NCBI GenBank assembly: GCA_014529385.2 | Contig: CM043962.1 | Span: 90,689,180 to 90,753,179 of the forward strand | Origin: Adiantum capillus-veneris | Lineage: Eukaryota > Streptophyta > Polypodiopsida > Polypodiales > Pteridaceae | DNA length: 64,000 nucleotides | Direction of reading: 5' to 3' | Shown: one piece after another, positions 23,546 to 35,329 of the stretch | How the letters are laid out: each line of letters opens with the position of its first letter | Numbering within the stretch: position 1 is the first letter of the stretch | The notes under the pieces: generated by a model | What the model saw: the letters and a program-made list of their open reading frames with translations, nothing else | Databases searched by the model: none | Told to the model about the DNA's origin: nothing | Position numbers and translations under genes: made by a program

Positions 23546-25114
23546 CCAAGAGAGAGGTAATTTCATAAAAAACTAATATCTAATTCTCACAAATGAGCTT
23601 CTCATGCTAAGCTGATCATTTAATATGGGGAGGTACGAGGGGAGTAAAATCTAGAATATTGGTAAGGCTGCCAGACCGGGTCTCAGTAGGAATCCAAAGG
23701 AGGGAAAATAGGGATCCAAAGGAGACAGTCTGCAAAAGAGCAATGTGCATCAATGGAGCTTAAAAGACCTAAGGTTTAGCTTTAGTAAGACTTCCATAGG
23801 CTAAGGTTCCAAAATTTTAATTAAAAAGTCCAATAGTCAAAGCTGGGAAAACTGGATGGTGATGGGAAGACTCAAAAGTCTTCCCACATTTCTATCAAGG
23901 AGGGGGTGATCCCTAAGAGTAGGGGAGGAGAGAGAAACACACACACACACACACACACATGTCACACACACACTCCAAAGCTTCCCCCAAAGGGAATACT
24001 GGACACATGGCAGACTCCTAACCCAGTTGCCCCCAATCTTCCCTGAAATCCTATTGGATGGCCATAGAGGTGGACTAATGAGAATTAAACTAGAGTAAAA
24101 TTAGTATAATTAATTTTAAAATTCTTGATAAAAGAACCACCCAGAAGACTATTGGATAGTCTACCGAGAGGTCCAATGAGCATCAAGCAACCCAATGGCT
24201 TGCCTGATTCCTATTGGCTAGAAGACTAAAAGGTCCAGTGAGAGTTTCATAAATTATTTTAATTACCTAAAGCTCTCACAAAAGGGGAAAGGGGGACACA
24301 TGTCACAAGGCTATCAATTATGCTTGTAATTTTTGATTGGCTAAGCTTTGCAGGAGCCAATGGGAGGCCAACAAGAGTAATTGGCAAGAGAGGTCAACCA
24401 AGAGGAGAGAGAGAGGGCTACATTTTTTACCAACACATTGCTACACACACACACACACACACACACAACTCGTGTGCAAAAAAAACTCCATCTCCTTCTC
24501 CAAGCATTGAGAAGTAGAGGCCTACAGCAACAACTCTTCGCTATGGAATGCAAATCCAACCAAGAGACAAGATTCAATGGCATGCTTATCTCCTCTACCA
24601 TGCTAATTACTAAGCTAAGATATTATCTTAGAGTAATTATGTGAGACAAATACTTCTTCCTTGTAAGATACATCTTCTTCCTCTCAATCTTTCCTCATTC
24701 CTTGCTAGCTGTCACCATTTTTGAAGGTGTGTGAGGTCTTGGGAGTGAGGCTAGGGACACGAGGTGTGTTTTTCAAGAATAATTTGGTGCATGAAGCTTC
24801 CATCTTCATTGCACCAATGAGTTTTTTCAAAGGAACACAAAGATTGTATTGTAGAAAAGTCTCCTTTGATGGGAGAAGCTATAATAGAAATCGTTTTGGA
24901 GGGGGGAACGGTTCCATGTAAATCTGGTCCTCAATTGTTCTATTTCTCTCTCTCTTCAAGTATTGTCTATGCTAAACTAGCTAGGTGTAAATTGCTATGT
25001 TGCTTTCTCAATTAAGTACTCTCTCTATGCTCATTAGAAACTTATTCTTAATGCAATTCTCACTATGTTATTAATCTCTGCTACACACAAGTTACTAGTG
25101 CATTAAATGTTACA
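23546..25114 (+). repeat. Gypsy-1 polypurine tract and 3' LTR
   Basis: The polypurine run CCAAGAGAGAGG (23546-23557) is followed by the 3' LTR (23561-25114), 1554 bp, ending ATGTTACA. Its first bases are TTTCATAA against TGTCATAA in the 5' LTR, so the terminal TG has been lost. AC runs (23936-23960, 24443-24468) are shorter than in the 5' LTR. Confidence 0.88.
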
Positions 25115-25310
25115 GATGCATGGCCATTTGTGCCCTTACGATCCTATAAGCTGCTTTCATCCATCTTTGAATAGCCTTTCCATGTTTCTTCAATATCTTG
25201 GGAGGGGAGAAGGAGGTTTATTAGGCTATTGCACGCGGCTGTTTATGGGTGCATGTGCTTCTTTTTATTCGTAGTAGATGCACAAATGTCAAGCTCTTTA
25301 GATCAAGACA

Positions 25311-26640
25311 ATGGAATTACAGGAAAGTATTCCCTCTTCGGAGAGGGAGGTTGAAACTCTCCAAGAAGAAATGCAAGAAAAGAATGCCCACATTATGAAG
25401 CTTTCCAACACCATCACATAATTGAAAGAAATACTCTTTGGTTCAAGGGAGCACAAGTGCACGTTTTCATCCATTGAAACCCTTGCACATTTGGGTGGAG
25501 CACACAAATGATGAGTGACAGCAGTCACAAGGCTTCTTCTCTCTTGCCTTGTTCTTTTTGCACTCGAGGGTACAAACCTAATAGACAAAAAGCACACAAG
25601 AACTTTGCAAAGGGCGGTTCAATGCTTCCATAGCAAGGGGATGGAGACAAAGGATTGTACAATCTTGATTTCGGAGATGAAGGCAAAGAATGGGAAGCGT
25701 CTGTTTTGAGATGTCCCATGCTCAATGCCCCATATCGTGCACAAAAGGACAAGGCTTGGAATCCAATCTTTCTCTTTCCTCTATCGAATATACATTTTTG
25801 TACATTACACATATTCATGCACATTTTTGATAGGCTATTAAAGCTCTACATTGACTATGCTTTCACAATGAAGCCATTGGAAAAGTGCCAAGAAGCGATC
25901 AAAAGGGTGGAGGCACTTTTGAATTCCATCTACTGTCACGGTGGAAATGTGTCGATTGTTGCTGCAAAGAACACAAGGGAGGCCCATGAAATTTCCCAAC
26001 AAGTATCAATGAGTGGACAAAAAGCCAAAAACTTTTTGATGAAAGTAAACCAAGGAAATCCAGGTTGATATGATGCTCAAAACAGATCCAACCACAAGGC
26101 AAGTAACCTTTGGGAACTCTGGAAGGAATAATGAAAATCTACTACTGACAATGATTTGAATGGGGAGCTTGCAAAAAAGTGCAAGCAAGTTTGGGCAACT
26201 TTTGATAAAATGGTTGAGCTTATGGGCCTTACCAACACAATAGAAGAACATAGCCAATCATTTCAAGAAGTCTTGGAGGATTTTACCAAGGTCTTCACCC
26301 TTTATTGGGGTGAAAACAACATCACACTTTACATGGTAAGCCATGTCTTGTAGTGAACTTATTACAAGAGATTGTTTTCGTTTAATAATGTGCATTGTTT
26401 TCTTATGTGAACAACACATTTTGTTTGCGCATGGTGCATTTTTAATGCACAAATATGGTTCATTTGAGATTTTTAGCACTCAAGGCATGGAGAAGTCCCA
26501 TTATCGAGTAAGGACGGGTGTACTTTAAAAACACTCGACATGGTGGTGGTATGGTGCAATCTAATTATTTGGAGGAGATATTCAGCAGGTTTTTTTGCAT
26601 GACATTTGCTCGTAAGCTCAAAATAGAGCATGTGTGACAA
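25311..26640 (+). pseudogene. Decayed unknown gene, possibly transposon-derived
   Basis: Coherent protein is read on the plus strand through stops and shifts. It begins at ATG 25311 with a coiled-coil-like run (REVETLQEEMQEKNAHIMKL). An alpha-helical segment follows (EKCQEAIKRVEALLN; AKKCKQVWATFDKMVELMG, about 25880-26230). The end reads HILFAHGAFLMHKYGSFEIF, then STQGMEKSHYRVRTG, then in the next frame YFKNTRHGGGMVQSNYLEEI (about 26410-26580). The H…H…G…F…QG-EK pattern is one I associate with uncharacterised transposon-linked proteins in eukaryotes. I cannot name the family. Confidence 0.4.
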
Positions 26641-27773
26641 ACCAAGATTGCAAGGAAAGTGCACAAATTGAGTTGTCAAGAGCACATCAACAAGTGGTAA
26701 ATGTCACAAGGCCTCGCTAAGCATACTGCATGGTGCCAATGCAGAGTGCGACTGTGTCAATGTCTCATACAAAAGTGTGTATTGAAGAACTTCTCATCAC
26801 ATGATGAATATCGCCCAATTATGATTGGATAAATATATAAAATCATACCCCAACTGGATCTATTTTCAACCTTTAGAGGTACTACCCTCCCCAAACTCCC
26901 CCACCAAGGGGGGCCTAGATAGTTATCACTCGTCCCCTTTGGATCCCCTCGATAACAATAGCAAAGAGGTGGGGTCCAAGGTAAACATGTGGTAGAAAAG
27001 GGACCATGCTCCATCTCTGAGCACAATGGTATACTCACACCCACTATTTTGAGCACTAACAAACTTAGTGGGATGCTATAGTATTAAATAAGCTATCCAA
27101 GATAGTGTTTATGATTATAATGTCTTTACGTTGATTACCACGGGTCTATTTTTGAAAGTTGAAGCAAGGAACTATTTTGTATTTATAAAGAGAAACACCT
27201 GTAGTGCACATACCTTGTTATAAACCAAATAAAGTATCAAACATAGAATTGAACTTCGCAATAAAGACAAGAGCGTAACTCATTAGAAATAACAAGTCAT
27301 TCTTGAGAGGCATTTGGTACTTGATAGCAAGGTAAGGATATTGACTTGTTATAAGCATGTAAAGTTTGTTTTGCAATAGCTAACTTGTGCATGTATACTT
27401 GAGAGAGATAGCTCTTAAACGATTGTGCCTTTGCTCCACAAGATTATTCTTGGAAGAATGCGTTGTTAAGCTTGTAAGGAACAACAATAAACAATGGGAG
27501 TATCATTATATAGCAAAGCTTTGTTTACTAGCATGCCTATCTGCTCATTGCTAGCTTATCTATTCAAGAGTGTCATGAAATACAAGGCATGGTCTTCCCT
27601 TAATCTCAGTCGCGGTTTCTTACTACTCATGCAATAATAGGAGGTTCTATAACTCTTTGCTAACTCTTTTAAATCCTAATGTTTGACAGTCTCACCTACA
27701 AAAAACCACACATGGGGGAGTTATTGGCAAAGAAGTAGATGACATTCGGTAGCTAACACAAGCAAAGATTTTC
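26641..27773. other. Spacer, nothing recognised
   Basis: Neither strand shows a domain. C-rich words around 26885-26950 and AT-rich sequence beyond have no repeat or coding pattern that I can support. Confidence 0.45.
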
Positions 27774-27890
27774 TCCGGTTATGCACAGACTTATGGGATT
27801 GATTATGAGGAGACATTCAGTCCCGTAGCCAAGATGGCTATTGTTCATGTGTCTATTATAGTTTGGTTGTCATGTTGAAATGGGTGTTGA
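27774..27890 (+). pseudogene. Fragment of Copia reverse transcriptase
   Basis: The plus strand reads GYAQTYGIDYEETFSPVAKM, the conserved Copia RT fingers motif seen in full at 21130-21200 and 61740-61810. Reading continues weakly for about 20 codons and is lost. No LTR or other domain adjoins it. Confidence 0.75.
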
Positions 27891-28650
27891 AGCAAATACA
27901 CCTTTCATTGGCAAGCCATTTGGATCATCTTGTAGAGCACTTTGAAAACCAACTTGCACTTTAGATTTTCCAATAAATCACCTTTGAGAGGCCCCATAGA
28001 AAATCCTTTTAGCCAAAATAACCCTAAAACACATACAAAATATGATCGACCTATGTGCCCTTGACCTTCATACTTACTTTGTCACCATGGCATGCACTTT
28101 TAGATGCCTAGGGAATTGATTTATCCTCATCATGGCATGGAAATTTCTTGGATGTGCCGTCATTACCCAAACCCCTTTTTGAAAATTTATGTTCAACCAC
28201 AAAATGCGTTTATTGAAGTGAAAACTACAAAACTAGAGAACACTTGAGTAATTTCATTTGCAAACTTGTAGACCATGTTGAAACAGAGGGAGGTAGCAGC
28301 AAACTTTTTGCTCCTTTGTTGCCTCCCCTCTAAAATCTCTCAGGAGTACGAACACACTCCAAGATTGTTCTATATAAATCCATGACTACTTTAATCCGCT
28401 CTTTGGGTACTCCCATTGCATTTAGTCTTTGCGTCAATCAAGCTCTAGAACTGTATCAAATAATTTACAAAATGGTGATCAGAAAGACAAGATGGACAAG
28501 CACAAAAATTTTCAATGAAATCAAAAGATGGAAGCGAGAAGCCTAAATTAGGCGGCCAGGCCTACTTTTGCAAAATTCTTGCAGAATGAGCTATAGGAAT
28601 CCAATCAGGAAATTTTTTGAGTCTAACATAGATTCATAACAACAAAAAAA
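27891..28650. other. Spacer, nothing recognised
   Basis: AT-rich sequence without an open frame or repeat of note. Confidence 0.45.
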
Positions 28651-28932
28651 GGTGTCATCGACGTATATATCGACGCTTAACGTCGGAATCTGCGTCGCTA
28701 TACGCGTGGAAAGGCTTTATTTGTGACGCAGATAGCGACACTGATATAGACACAGTTATAGACACATATAGCGACGCAGATTCTGACGGAAGTATAGACA
28801 CAGATATAGACGCATATATCGACGACCATAACATAATTTTTTTTTCTTGGGAAGAGGACAGGTAGCCTGGCCTGTGCCCAGTGAAAAGATGGACACAGCC
28901 ACCACAGCCAGACTTCCTGTCCTCTGCCCAAG
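28651..28932. repeat. Foldback repeats resembling CACTA subterminal repeats
   Basis: ATAGCGACGCAGATT words recur in both orientations: inverted at about 28690-28710, direct at 28718-28734 and 28767-28785. Related ATATAGACACAG and ATATATCGACG words fill the rest. Outer ends GGTGTC (28651) and GACGACC (near 28827) roughly mirror each other. A second foldback follows: arms 28846-28862 and 28916-28932 (CTTGGGAAGAGGACAGG and its complement, one mismatch). Dense GACG and GTCG words are typical of CACTA ends, but no CACTA terminus is visible here. Confidence 0.55.
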
Positions 28933-29104
28933 AAAGCGAGCAGCACCAAGATCAACCGTGCTCCTGCAGAAATTTCGGCAGAGTTCCCTTCGTTTTTACA
29001 TAAAATATAAAAAAAAACAATATCATGTATACGCCTCCTACATGCTATCCATGTAGGATCTCACATGAGATTTAAGGCCAATGAAAGAAATGAAATGAAC
29101 TTTG

Positions 29105-29420
29105 TGCAAAACCATAACCGTACCAAACTTAAAAGCATAACGATAACGAACCATAACCATAACTTAAAACCATAACCGGCCATAACCACTTTGATCAAAA
29201 CCATAATACAGATAACCATAACCATAAACAAAATTAACAATAACCATAAGCATAACCAGAAATTTAAACATAACCATAAACAAAACCTGAACCATAACTA
29301 TGTCTATACAAGAATAGGAGAAATAATCATGTCTATACAATGACAATGACAATAACCATAACCATAACCATAAGGAAAACAATAACTGTCTGAAAAATAA
29401 CCATAACCACATATGTCTAT
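29105..29420. repeat. Degenerate AACCAT hexamer array
   Basis: AACCATAACCATAA and close variants recur over 300 bases, interspersed with TGTCTATACAA, which appears about three times. The hexamer resembles but is not the plant telomere repeat. Open frames across it are low-complexity artefacts. Confidence 0.75.
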
Positions 29421-29840
29421 ACAAAAAAGAGACACAGAAGCGTGTCTGTGTCTCACAAAGCATATATATGAAATCCGATCCACTGATGACTAGGCGTCAC
29501 AAACTGCACATAGGACAACTCACAAAATTAGTATTGATATTACTTCACATATACTTACTTAATTAAATAAACTCACACATATTAACGTCTCACCTCAAGC
29601 GATTAGCGAGACTGTAAGGCCTCCCAGTCTACAGGCTCTCCTGAAGCATCAAGATCATTCAATACCTCTTGATATCCATCGCAAGATTCTGCGTTTATAC
29701 AAAAATCAAAGTAATAAGAATACATGATTCATCGTGTTTTAAAAAACGCCATAGTTAAGATTGGATTAGAAACTCACAAACTCATAGCGAAAGGTGTCGA
29801 AGCCTCCGCTGCCAAGATGAGATGTCCCCCTGGTCATCTG

Positions 29841-30488
29841 TCATATCTGCGCGGCCTCATGCTGCTGTCTGAACCGCGTGTCCGCTGTCCGCTCATCCTC
29901 CCTGATCTGCAACCACGTCTCGTGTGCGATGCCCGAAGGCTTCGGCGAGCCGATCCTAAAAGCCTTCCGAGCTGCATCTTGTCGATGTTTCACGGTGTCC
30001 CGTGCAACACCCTTGATCCACCTCCTCGGAACAACATTTGAACCCGGAGCAGGCTGGTACTCTCTCAGGATGGTCTCCACTATGTAACTGACTTTGTCCC
30101 CATCCTGCTCACCCCAAGACGTCAGAATGCTGGTCGGAAACTTCAGCTCCGCGAGCTGGCGAATCCGCTGTCTCATCTCAGTCTCGACTCTATCCATGTC
30201 AACAGAACCATCTGCTCGTACAGTATAGAGCTTGGAGGCACTAGGATTGTGTGCCCCCCAAGGTGTCCGAGGTGTGTTAAGAGGTGTGTCGAGAGGTGTG
30301 CCTGGGTAGGACGGGGGTCGTGAGCGAGGAGGGGTCGAAGCATCTGTGGACCCTCCTCCACAGCAACCACCACCTCCACCTGACGATCGTCAAGATCGGC
30401 GAGTGCGCCTGTGCTGCAGAGATGAGGACGTACCCGCCTCTGCCCCGCCCCTAGGTGTCAAAGCGGCCATGATGGGAGAAGCAGGCAT
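29841..30488 (-). pseudogene. En/Spm-like transposon ORF, copy 1
   Basis: Read from ATG at 30488 down to the stop at 29841-29843, one frame broken only by TGA at 30390-30392. The N-terminal third is low complexity (RSSGGGGG, then Pro, Thr and Ser-rich). The C-terminal part is helical and basic: ETEMRQRIRQLAELKF, YIVETILREYQPAPG, RRWIKGVARDTVKHRQDAAR. It resembles plant transposase-associated (Ptta/En/Spm) proteins and shares its layout with 50677-51430. It probably belonged to the element that contributed the foldbacks downstream. The family assignment is inferred. Confidence 0.5.
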
Positions 30489-30668
30489 CGTACCCGTAGG
30501 CGTCCCCCCTCCGTTTTGTTCCTTGCATGTTTTTATGCATCTATGCTTGTTCAAAAACTGATTTGAAGCAAATTGGACCAAAATTGTCAGCATTTCAGAC
30601 TAAAGGACATTGTAGAGAAAATTCTGACAAATCTGCTAACTTCGCACTCTATTCATTGAATAGGATCC
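30489..30668. other. Junction spacer before coiled-coil element A
   Basis: A short non-coding stretch. No 5' LTR or primer site for the element beginning at 30669 is visible here, so that element is probably truncated on its left side. Confidence 0.45.
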
Positions 30669-33600
30669 ATGCAAGCAGCAGAGAGGGCCAAGAAAAAGCT
30701 CAACCAGAAGGAGAAGTTGCAGGAACTGCCCGCTTCAACTAGACCCTGATTCAATCAAAGCAGCCAAGGCAGCATATCTATCCAGAGAACAGCTAGAAGA
30801 GCATCACACTACAGTCTTCACCGGCAGATTCAAGAGTGAAGAGGGGCATCAGGTGGAGTTGCAACTCCTACCTAAGGAAGTATATGCTGTTGCTGTGAAG
30901 CCAGAGACCAAAGAAGCCAACCGCATGCTAGGACTTAGAGACTTCTATGAACAAGAGCCTTGCGGAGTGGATTTTCAGAAAGCTTACGAGCTTTTATCCA
31001 CAATCAAAGAAGATGGAATGGCCCAAATATCTGACACTCAGGGAAACAAGGTCGAGGTGGTCCATAACCAAAGATATAGTGGCAGAGGAACTCAGACTAC
31101 CTATAGAGGGAATGATCATGAGAGCAAGGGATAGGAAAACAGCAGGGACTTTTACCAAAGAGACCACCGTGGCTACCTTTGAAGATTTGATTCACAAACA
31201 GGTGGAAGAGCCAGCCATATTATACCATCATCAATTCCATTTTTTGGCAAAAAGGCCACTAAGGTACACTACACCAAATCACGCAGTTGCCACCACATTT
31301 ACCCAAGTTCTAAAGTCGACAACCAGGCAACTAGTGGACCACGCTCAGTATGTCCTGGCCACGTTGGAGGGCACCAAGAAAGAAGGAAAAATCACTTACT
31401 TGGGTGCGCCATAAGTCTTGACGAGGATAGCATACCATGCCATCGGCATGGCCAACAATCTACCACCTGCCCCTAACCAAAATACCTGGATATTGGTAGC
31501 ACAACCATCTCCAAGAGCTACAAGGTCAGGAAAAAGATCTTATAAATCCTATGAAGAATCAGCTAACAGCTCGCCAAAAAGGCACAACAGTGAGCTCTGA
31601 TAAAGAGGAGAAGAGAGCGAGAAGGGAAGAAATGAAGAGAAAAGCTGCGGCAGCCCACCAAGAAGAGTCGCACAAAAACAAGCTCGCTTTGAAAGAGAAA
31701 AACACGCCTACTAGCGCAGACGACAAGCACAAGGTAAGGACCCTGAGAAATGGGTGCCAAGCGGACTTAAAGCCCCAAGAAGGAAGCATCACACAAGAAA
31801 GAAAGCTGAAGACCCCACTGAGTCTTTGGAAAAAATGTACCAAGAAGCCGAAGCCCTCAACCTGAAGGAAGTAGAAGAAGAGGAAAGGAACGCCAAAGAG
31901 GCGGAGGAACAAAGACAAGCCGAGGAGATGGCTAGAGAATAAGCACAAGAACAAGGTTATGAGTCTCCTAGACCCACCTCACCGCCTATAGAACAACATG
32001 ACCATCCAATGCCAAGCCCACCACTATCACCCGAGAAAGAGAAAGCCAAAGATTCTCAGTCCACCAAAGAAACAAAATCTGCACAAGAGGCGGACCAACA
32101 AGAGAAAGAAAAAGATAAAGAAGCATAGCCAGAACAAGAGGCTACCACTACACAAGAGGCCACTGCTACACAGGAGCAACAACAACATAAAGAACCTGAG
32201 CCAAAGAAGGAAGTGAGCCCTGCACGCCGGTGAAGAGACTACACAGTCTAGGCCAACACCCTCTACTTCCACACATCAAGAAACAGCCGAGGCATCCACA
32301 AGGCCTCAAGGCGACAAAGAAAAAGACCAACCCTCTACCTCCACACAAGAAGAACTAGCAGCTCCGACGCAACAAAAAGACACACATGAGGCTGCAGACA
32401 CATCCACTCAGCTGGAAAGACAAGAGGATTGGCATTCAAATGATGAGTTCATATTGCAAGTAAACAAATATGCAAGCCAGATGCAAGATATGATGGAGAG
32501 ACTTCGATTAGCAGCACGTAGCCGCAACACAAAGGCTAAAGAGCTCAAGATGGTGATTGACACTCTCCAAGGAGAGTTAGAAGACAGAATGACTGTCATC
32601 GCCGATCTTCAGAGGCAAGTGCAGGAGATGAAAGCCAAAGCTGAACAACATCAGCTAGCAGCCGTCAGTAGAAAGAAATGGAGGAGTTAGGTGATTTGCT
32701 CACCAAGTTATCCGATGCTTGCAAAGCAAAAGACGAGCAGCTGACATAAATTACAAATGAACTTCTTACGACATCCATGTCAGCTCAAAATATTCAAGTG
32801 CAATTGGATGTTGCAAATGTTACAGTAATCTGAACAGCGAATCAATGATCATGCAATCTTCTTATGTGGCAAATAAGAGAAAATCCAGCTGTGGCCTCGA
32901 TCAAAGGGACTGATGAAGTATACAAGACACTAGAAAAGAAGAACAAGGACCTTGAGTTAGAATTAAAGCTGGAGAAATCACAGCGCAAGGACCTGACACT
33001 GATGCGGGTTCAGATAGAAGAAGAGCTCCTCAAAGAAATAGCAGACCTCAAGAGAGTTAACCAACACCTCAGAGATGGAAAGCCAGAAATGCAGGATGAG
33101 GCAGGCACTTTAGAGCCGCCGCAGATAGACATACCCTCAGTCTCATTTGCTGATTTTGAGACATAATCCACAACAGAGACGAGTAGTGAAGAGGATTTTC
33201 AGATTAACATCACAGATGCAGACACAGTGCCTATGGTCCAGCTATCAAAAGCCAAGGAGGATTCACTGAAAGAGAAGATCACCCAAGAGGTGGATGGGCA
33301 GTGGAAGCCGCAATGGATTGGGAGTTGAGAGTTCTACACTGTATCAATGTCACTCAACTCACTCCCAATCAGATCAATGCGCAATGGCATCAGCAATCCC
33401 TGCAATACCCTCTCATAAAAGTGGAACCACTACAGGTAAAAGAGAGGCTGTACAAAGATATGCAAGAAGATGGCACAGATAAAGACCGCCCAAAGTGGAG
33501 ATTGAGCTGGTTGAACAAGAATCCGAGATATGTGATTCTGTTCACAAGAGCACCTACATCCCTGCAAAGAGATCCCACATTTTGTCATGTACCCAGAGTA

Positions 33601-34200
33601 AGGACGTGGCAAGAGCATGAGGCACTGACAAAGAAGCGGACAACCTGGCTGAATTACCCACGACTGCCAGCTCCAAAGAAAGGACAAGCAACAGAGGAAT
33701 ACATGGTGAAAACCCTAACGTGCGTCATGTCTTTCTTCAAGAGTCTACCGGATCTCTCCTCCGCCATGTTATATAAAATATGCCAAATGCTACTCAATTG
33801 TATTGAAGTATTTCATGAGCCAGAGCAAGCAGGCACCCCGTGGATGCTATTCCTCGAGGGAAATAAGGGGTTATGATATGATCTAAGTAGTCAGCCTTCC
33901 AAAGAAGTACTCTATGGCTTCTACGCCCGGTGTATGTTCTTGCCATCACATAATATGTTGGAATTTGAGGAAGCTTTCTACAATAGATTCTTCACTTGGT
34001 GAATGAAGATCTTTGCGCCAGTGATCAACAACCTCACATCCAAATTTGTAGGCTACTCAACGGTGGAGCTGAAGAACAGAGTGACCATGCAATTTCTGCA
34101 AGTGCCAAACAAAGAAAGAAAAATCAGATACTAGAAGGCGCTGGAAGCGCTTAAAGACCACCTCGCCAGTCGTCAACCCAAATACTATTTCAGCCCATAA
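30669..34200 (+). pseudogene. Coiled-coil LTR-element ORF, copy A (unknown family)
   Basis: The most complete copy, about 1170 codons. Start ATG 30669 (MQAAERAKKKLNQKEK), a one-base shift near 30750, then a globular N-terminal region (RMLGLRDFYEQEP; TKDIVAEELRLPIEG) to about 31480. Next comes a highly charged linker rich in Lys, Glu, Gln and Pro (31500-32450), a coiled coil (about 32450-33110), and a C-terminal region (PLIKVEPLQVKERLYKDMQE; PKWRLSWLNKNPRY; EYMVKTLTCVMSFFKSLPD) ending FSP at TAA 34198-34200. Frameshifts lie near 31060 and stops at 31412, 32126 and 33874, among others. It ends 26 bases before a polypurine tract and LTR. No RT, protease or integrase adjoins it. Function unknown; an accessory or Athila-ORF1-like protein is possible. 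Confidence 0.7.
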
Positions 34201-34225
34201 AGCTGTGTCAAGGGACGACACAGGC

Positions 34226-35165
34226 AAGGGGGGGGGGAATGTTAGCAGCAAGCTAACACGGATACCATTTATCGGAGTTCTCTTTGTAAAACATTTATTA
34301 TTTTGATAAATCGAGAATATTGTAACTCATATTTTCTCAGATAAAATCTGTAATTAATGAGCTGGGGCTTCAAGCTTCTAAATTGTATCAGCCACTCACT
34401 TCCCAACTTTGGTAGAACTCCTAATTATTAGTTTTGACCACCCAAAAACCTTGGTTAAGGTATACAAGACAATTTTTGTAAGTTCTTTTATAAGTTTTTT
34501 GGATAAAAAATACAGAGCGTGAGCTAACGGTGCTCACTCCTCTCCTTCTCGCGCTTCCTACTCCCTTCCCAGTTGTCACATTGCAAGCGCGATTGTTGCA
34601 TTACAACCGCAGGTAAGAGCTCTACGCATTGACGTAAGCAGTTCACATTATTTCGTAGCTTCTGGCGTCGCCGACCCACAACTTAATTTTATCATAACTA
34701 GGAATTTACACTTTCAAATAAAAAACTAAGCATAGGTAGGGTATTGGGACATCATTGCTAAGCATTAAGATGCATTCTGGGTCGAAAACAACTAGGTCAA
34801 AAATCCATTACTGTTAATAATCGTGATTTTGGAACTTGACCTAAAGTGGGGTTTGAGACCATAAGAATGTGTGCTTAGGTCTTATAAACTTGTCCTAGAA
34901 GTTTCGTTATGTTTGGATGTCATTTGATGCTGTAACGGATGTGATTTGTTTGTTGATGAGCGATTGGCTTTTGGTGATTTCAGTCACTTGACTGTAACTT
35001 GAGTTAGATGCGAGTTGTTAGTTGTTTTCCAAGAGATTGACACTCTCTTGTAACCTCTATGTACTAGTCGAGTCAGCTTCGTCCCATGGATTGACAATTT
35101 AATCGTGGTTCTCGCTAATACTGCAACAATAAGATAGGATGGTGAGGTTAGACATGCATCCCACA
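34226..35165 (+). repeat. Polypurine tract and LTR of coiled-coil element A
   Basis: The polypurine run CAAGGGGGGGGGGAA is followed by an LTR from TGTTAGCAGC (34240) to GCATCCCACA (35165), 926 bp. Boundaries come from similarity with 52723-53563. The first 19 bases can fold (TGTTAGC and GCTAACA around AGCAA). No primer site follows, so this acts as a 3' LTR. Confidence 0.8.
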
Positions 35166-35329
35166 AGAGTTGATGAGGCTACTGAGTCTAGAGAATAAGA
35201 TTTAGTTGAGTCATCCAAGAATATGCAACAATAGAGGCCGTAGTTGAAGATGAACTACCTTCTGAGGAGGGGTCAGGGGACACAGGGATACCAATCGGGA
35301 TGGATCTCCAAGAGGCTAAAACAGAGGCT

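Larger units (their letters stand above)
10516..25114 (+). mobile_element. Gypsy-1: chromovirus-type LTR retrotransposon, interrupted by Copia-2
   Basis: LTRs at 10516-12098 and 23561-25114 enclose an iMet primer site, gag, protease, RT, RNase H, integrase (the Ty3/Gypsy order) and a chromodomain. Flanks GATGT (10511-10515) and GATGC (25115-25119) are a near-exact 5-bp target duplication. A complete Copia element (16980-22729) sits inside the integrase, so the element's own length is about 8.8 kb. Gag-pol has many stops and frameshifts. Confidence 0.92.

Noticed and set aside
28651-28830. CRISPR-like repeat pattern
   Set aside because: Units are irregular, in both orientations and without unique spacers; the window is plant nuclear DNA.
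29164-29463. Tyr, Gly and Leu-rich minus-strand ORF
   Set aside because: Arises from the AACCAT repeat array.
31559-31954. Hydrophobic Leu and Phe-rich minus-strand ORFs opposite the coiled-coil linker
   Set aside because: Antisense of Lys and Glu-rich codons; the plus strand is the conserved one in copies A and B.
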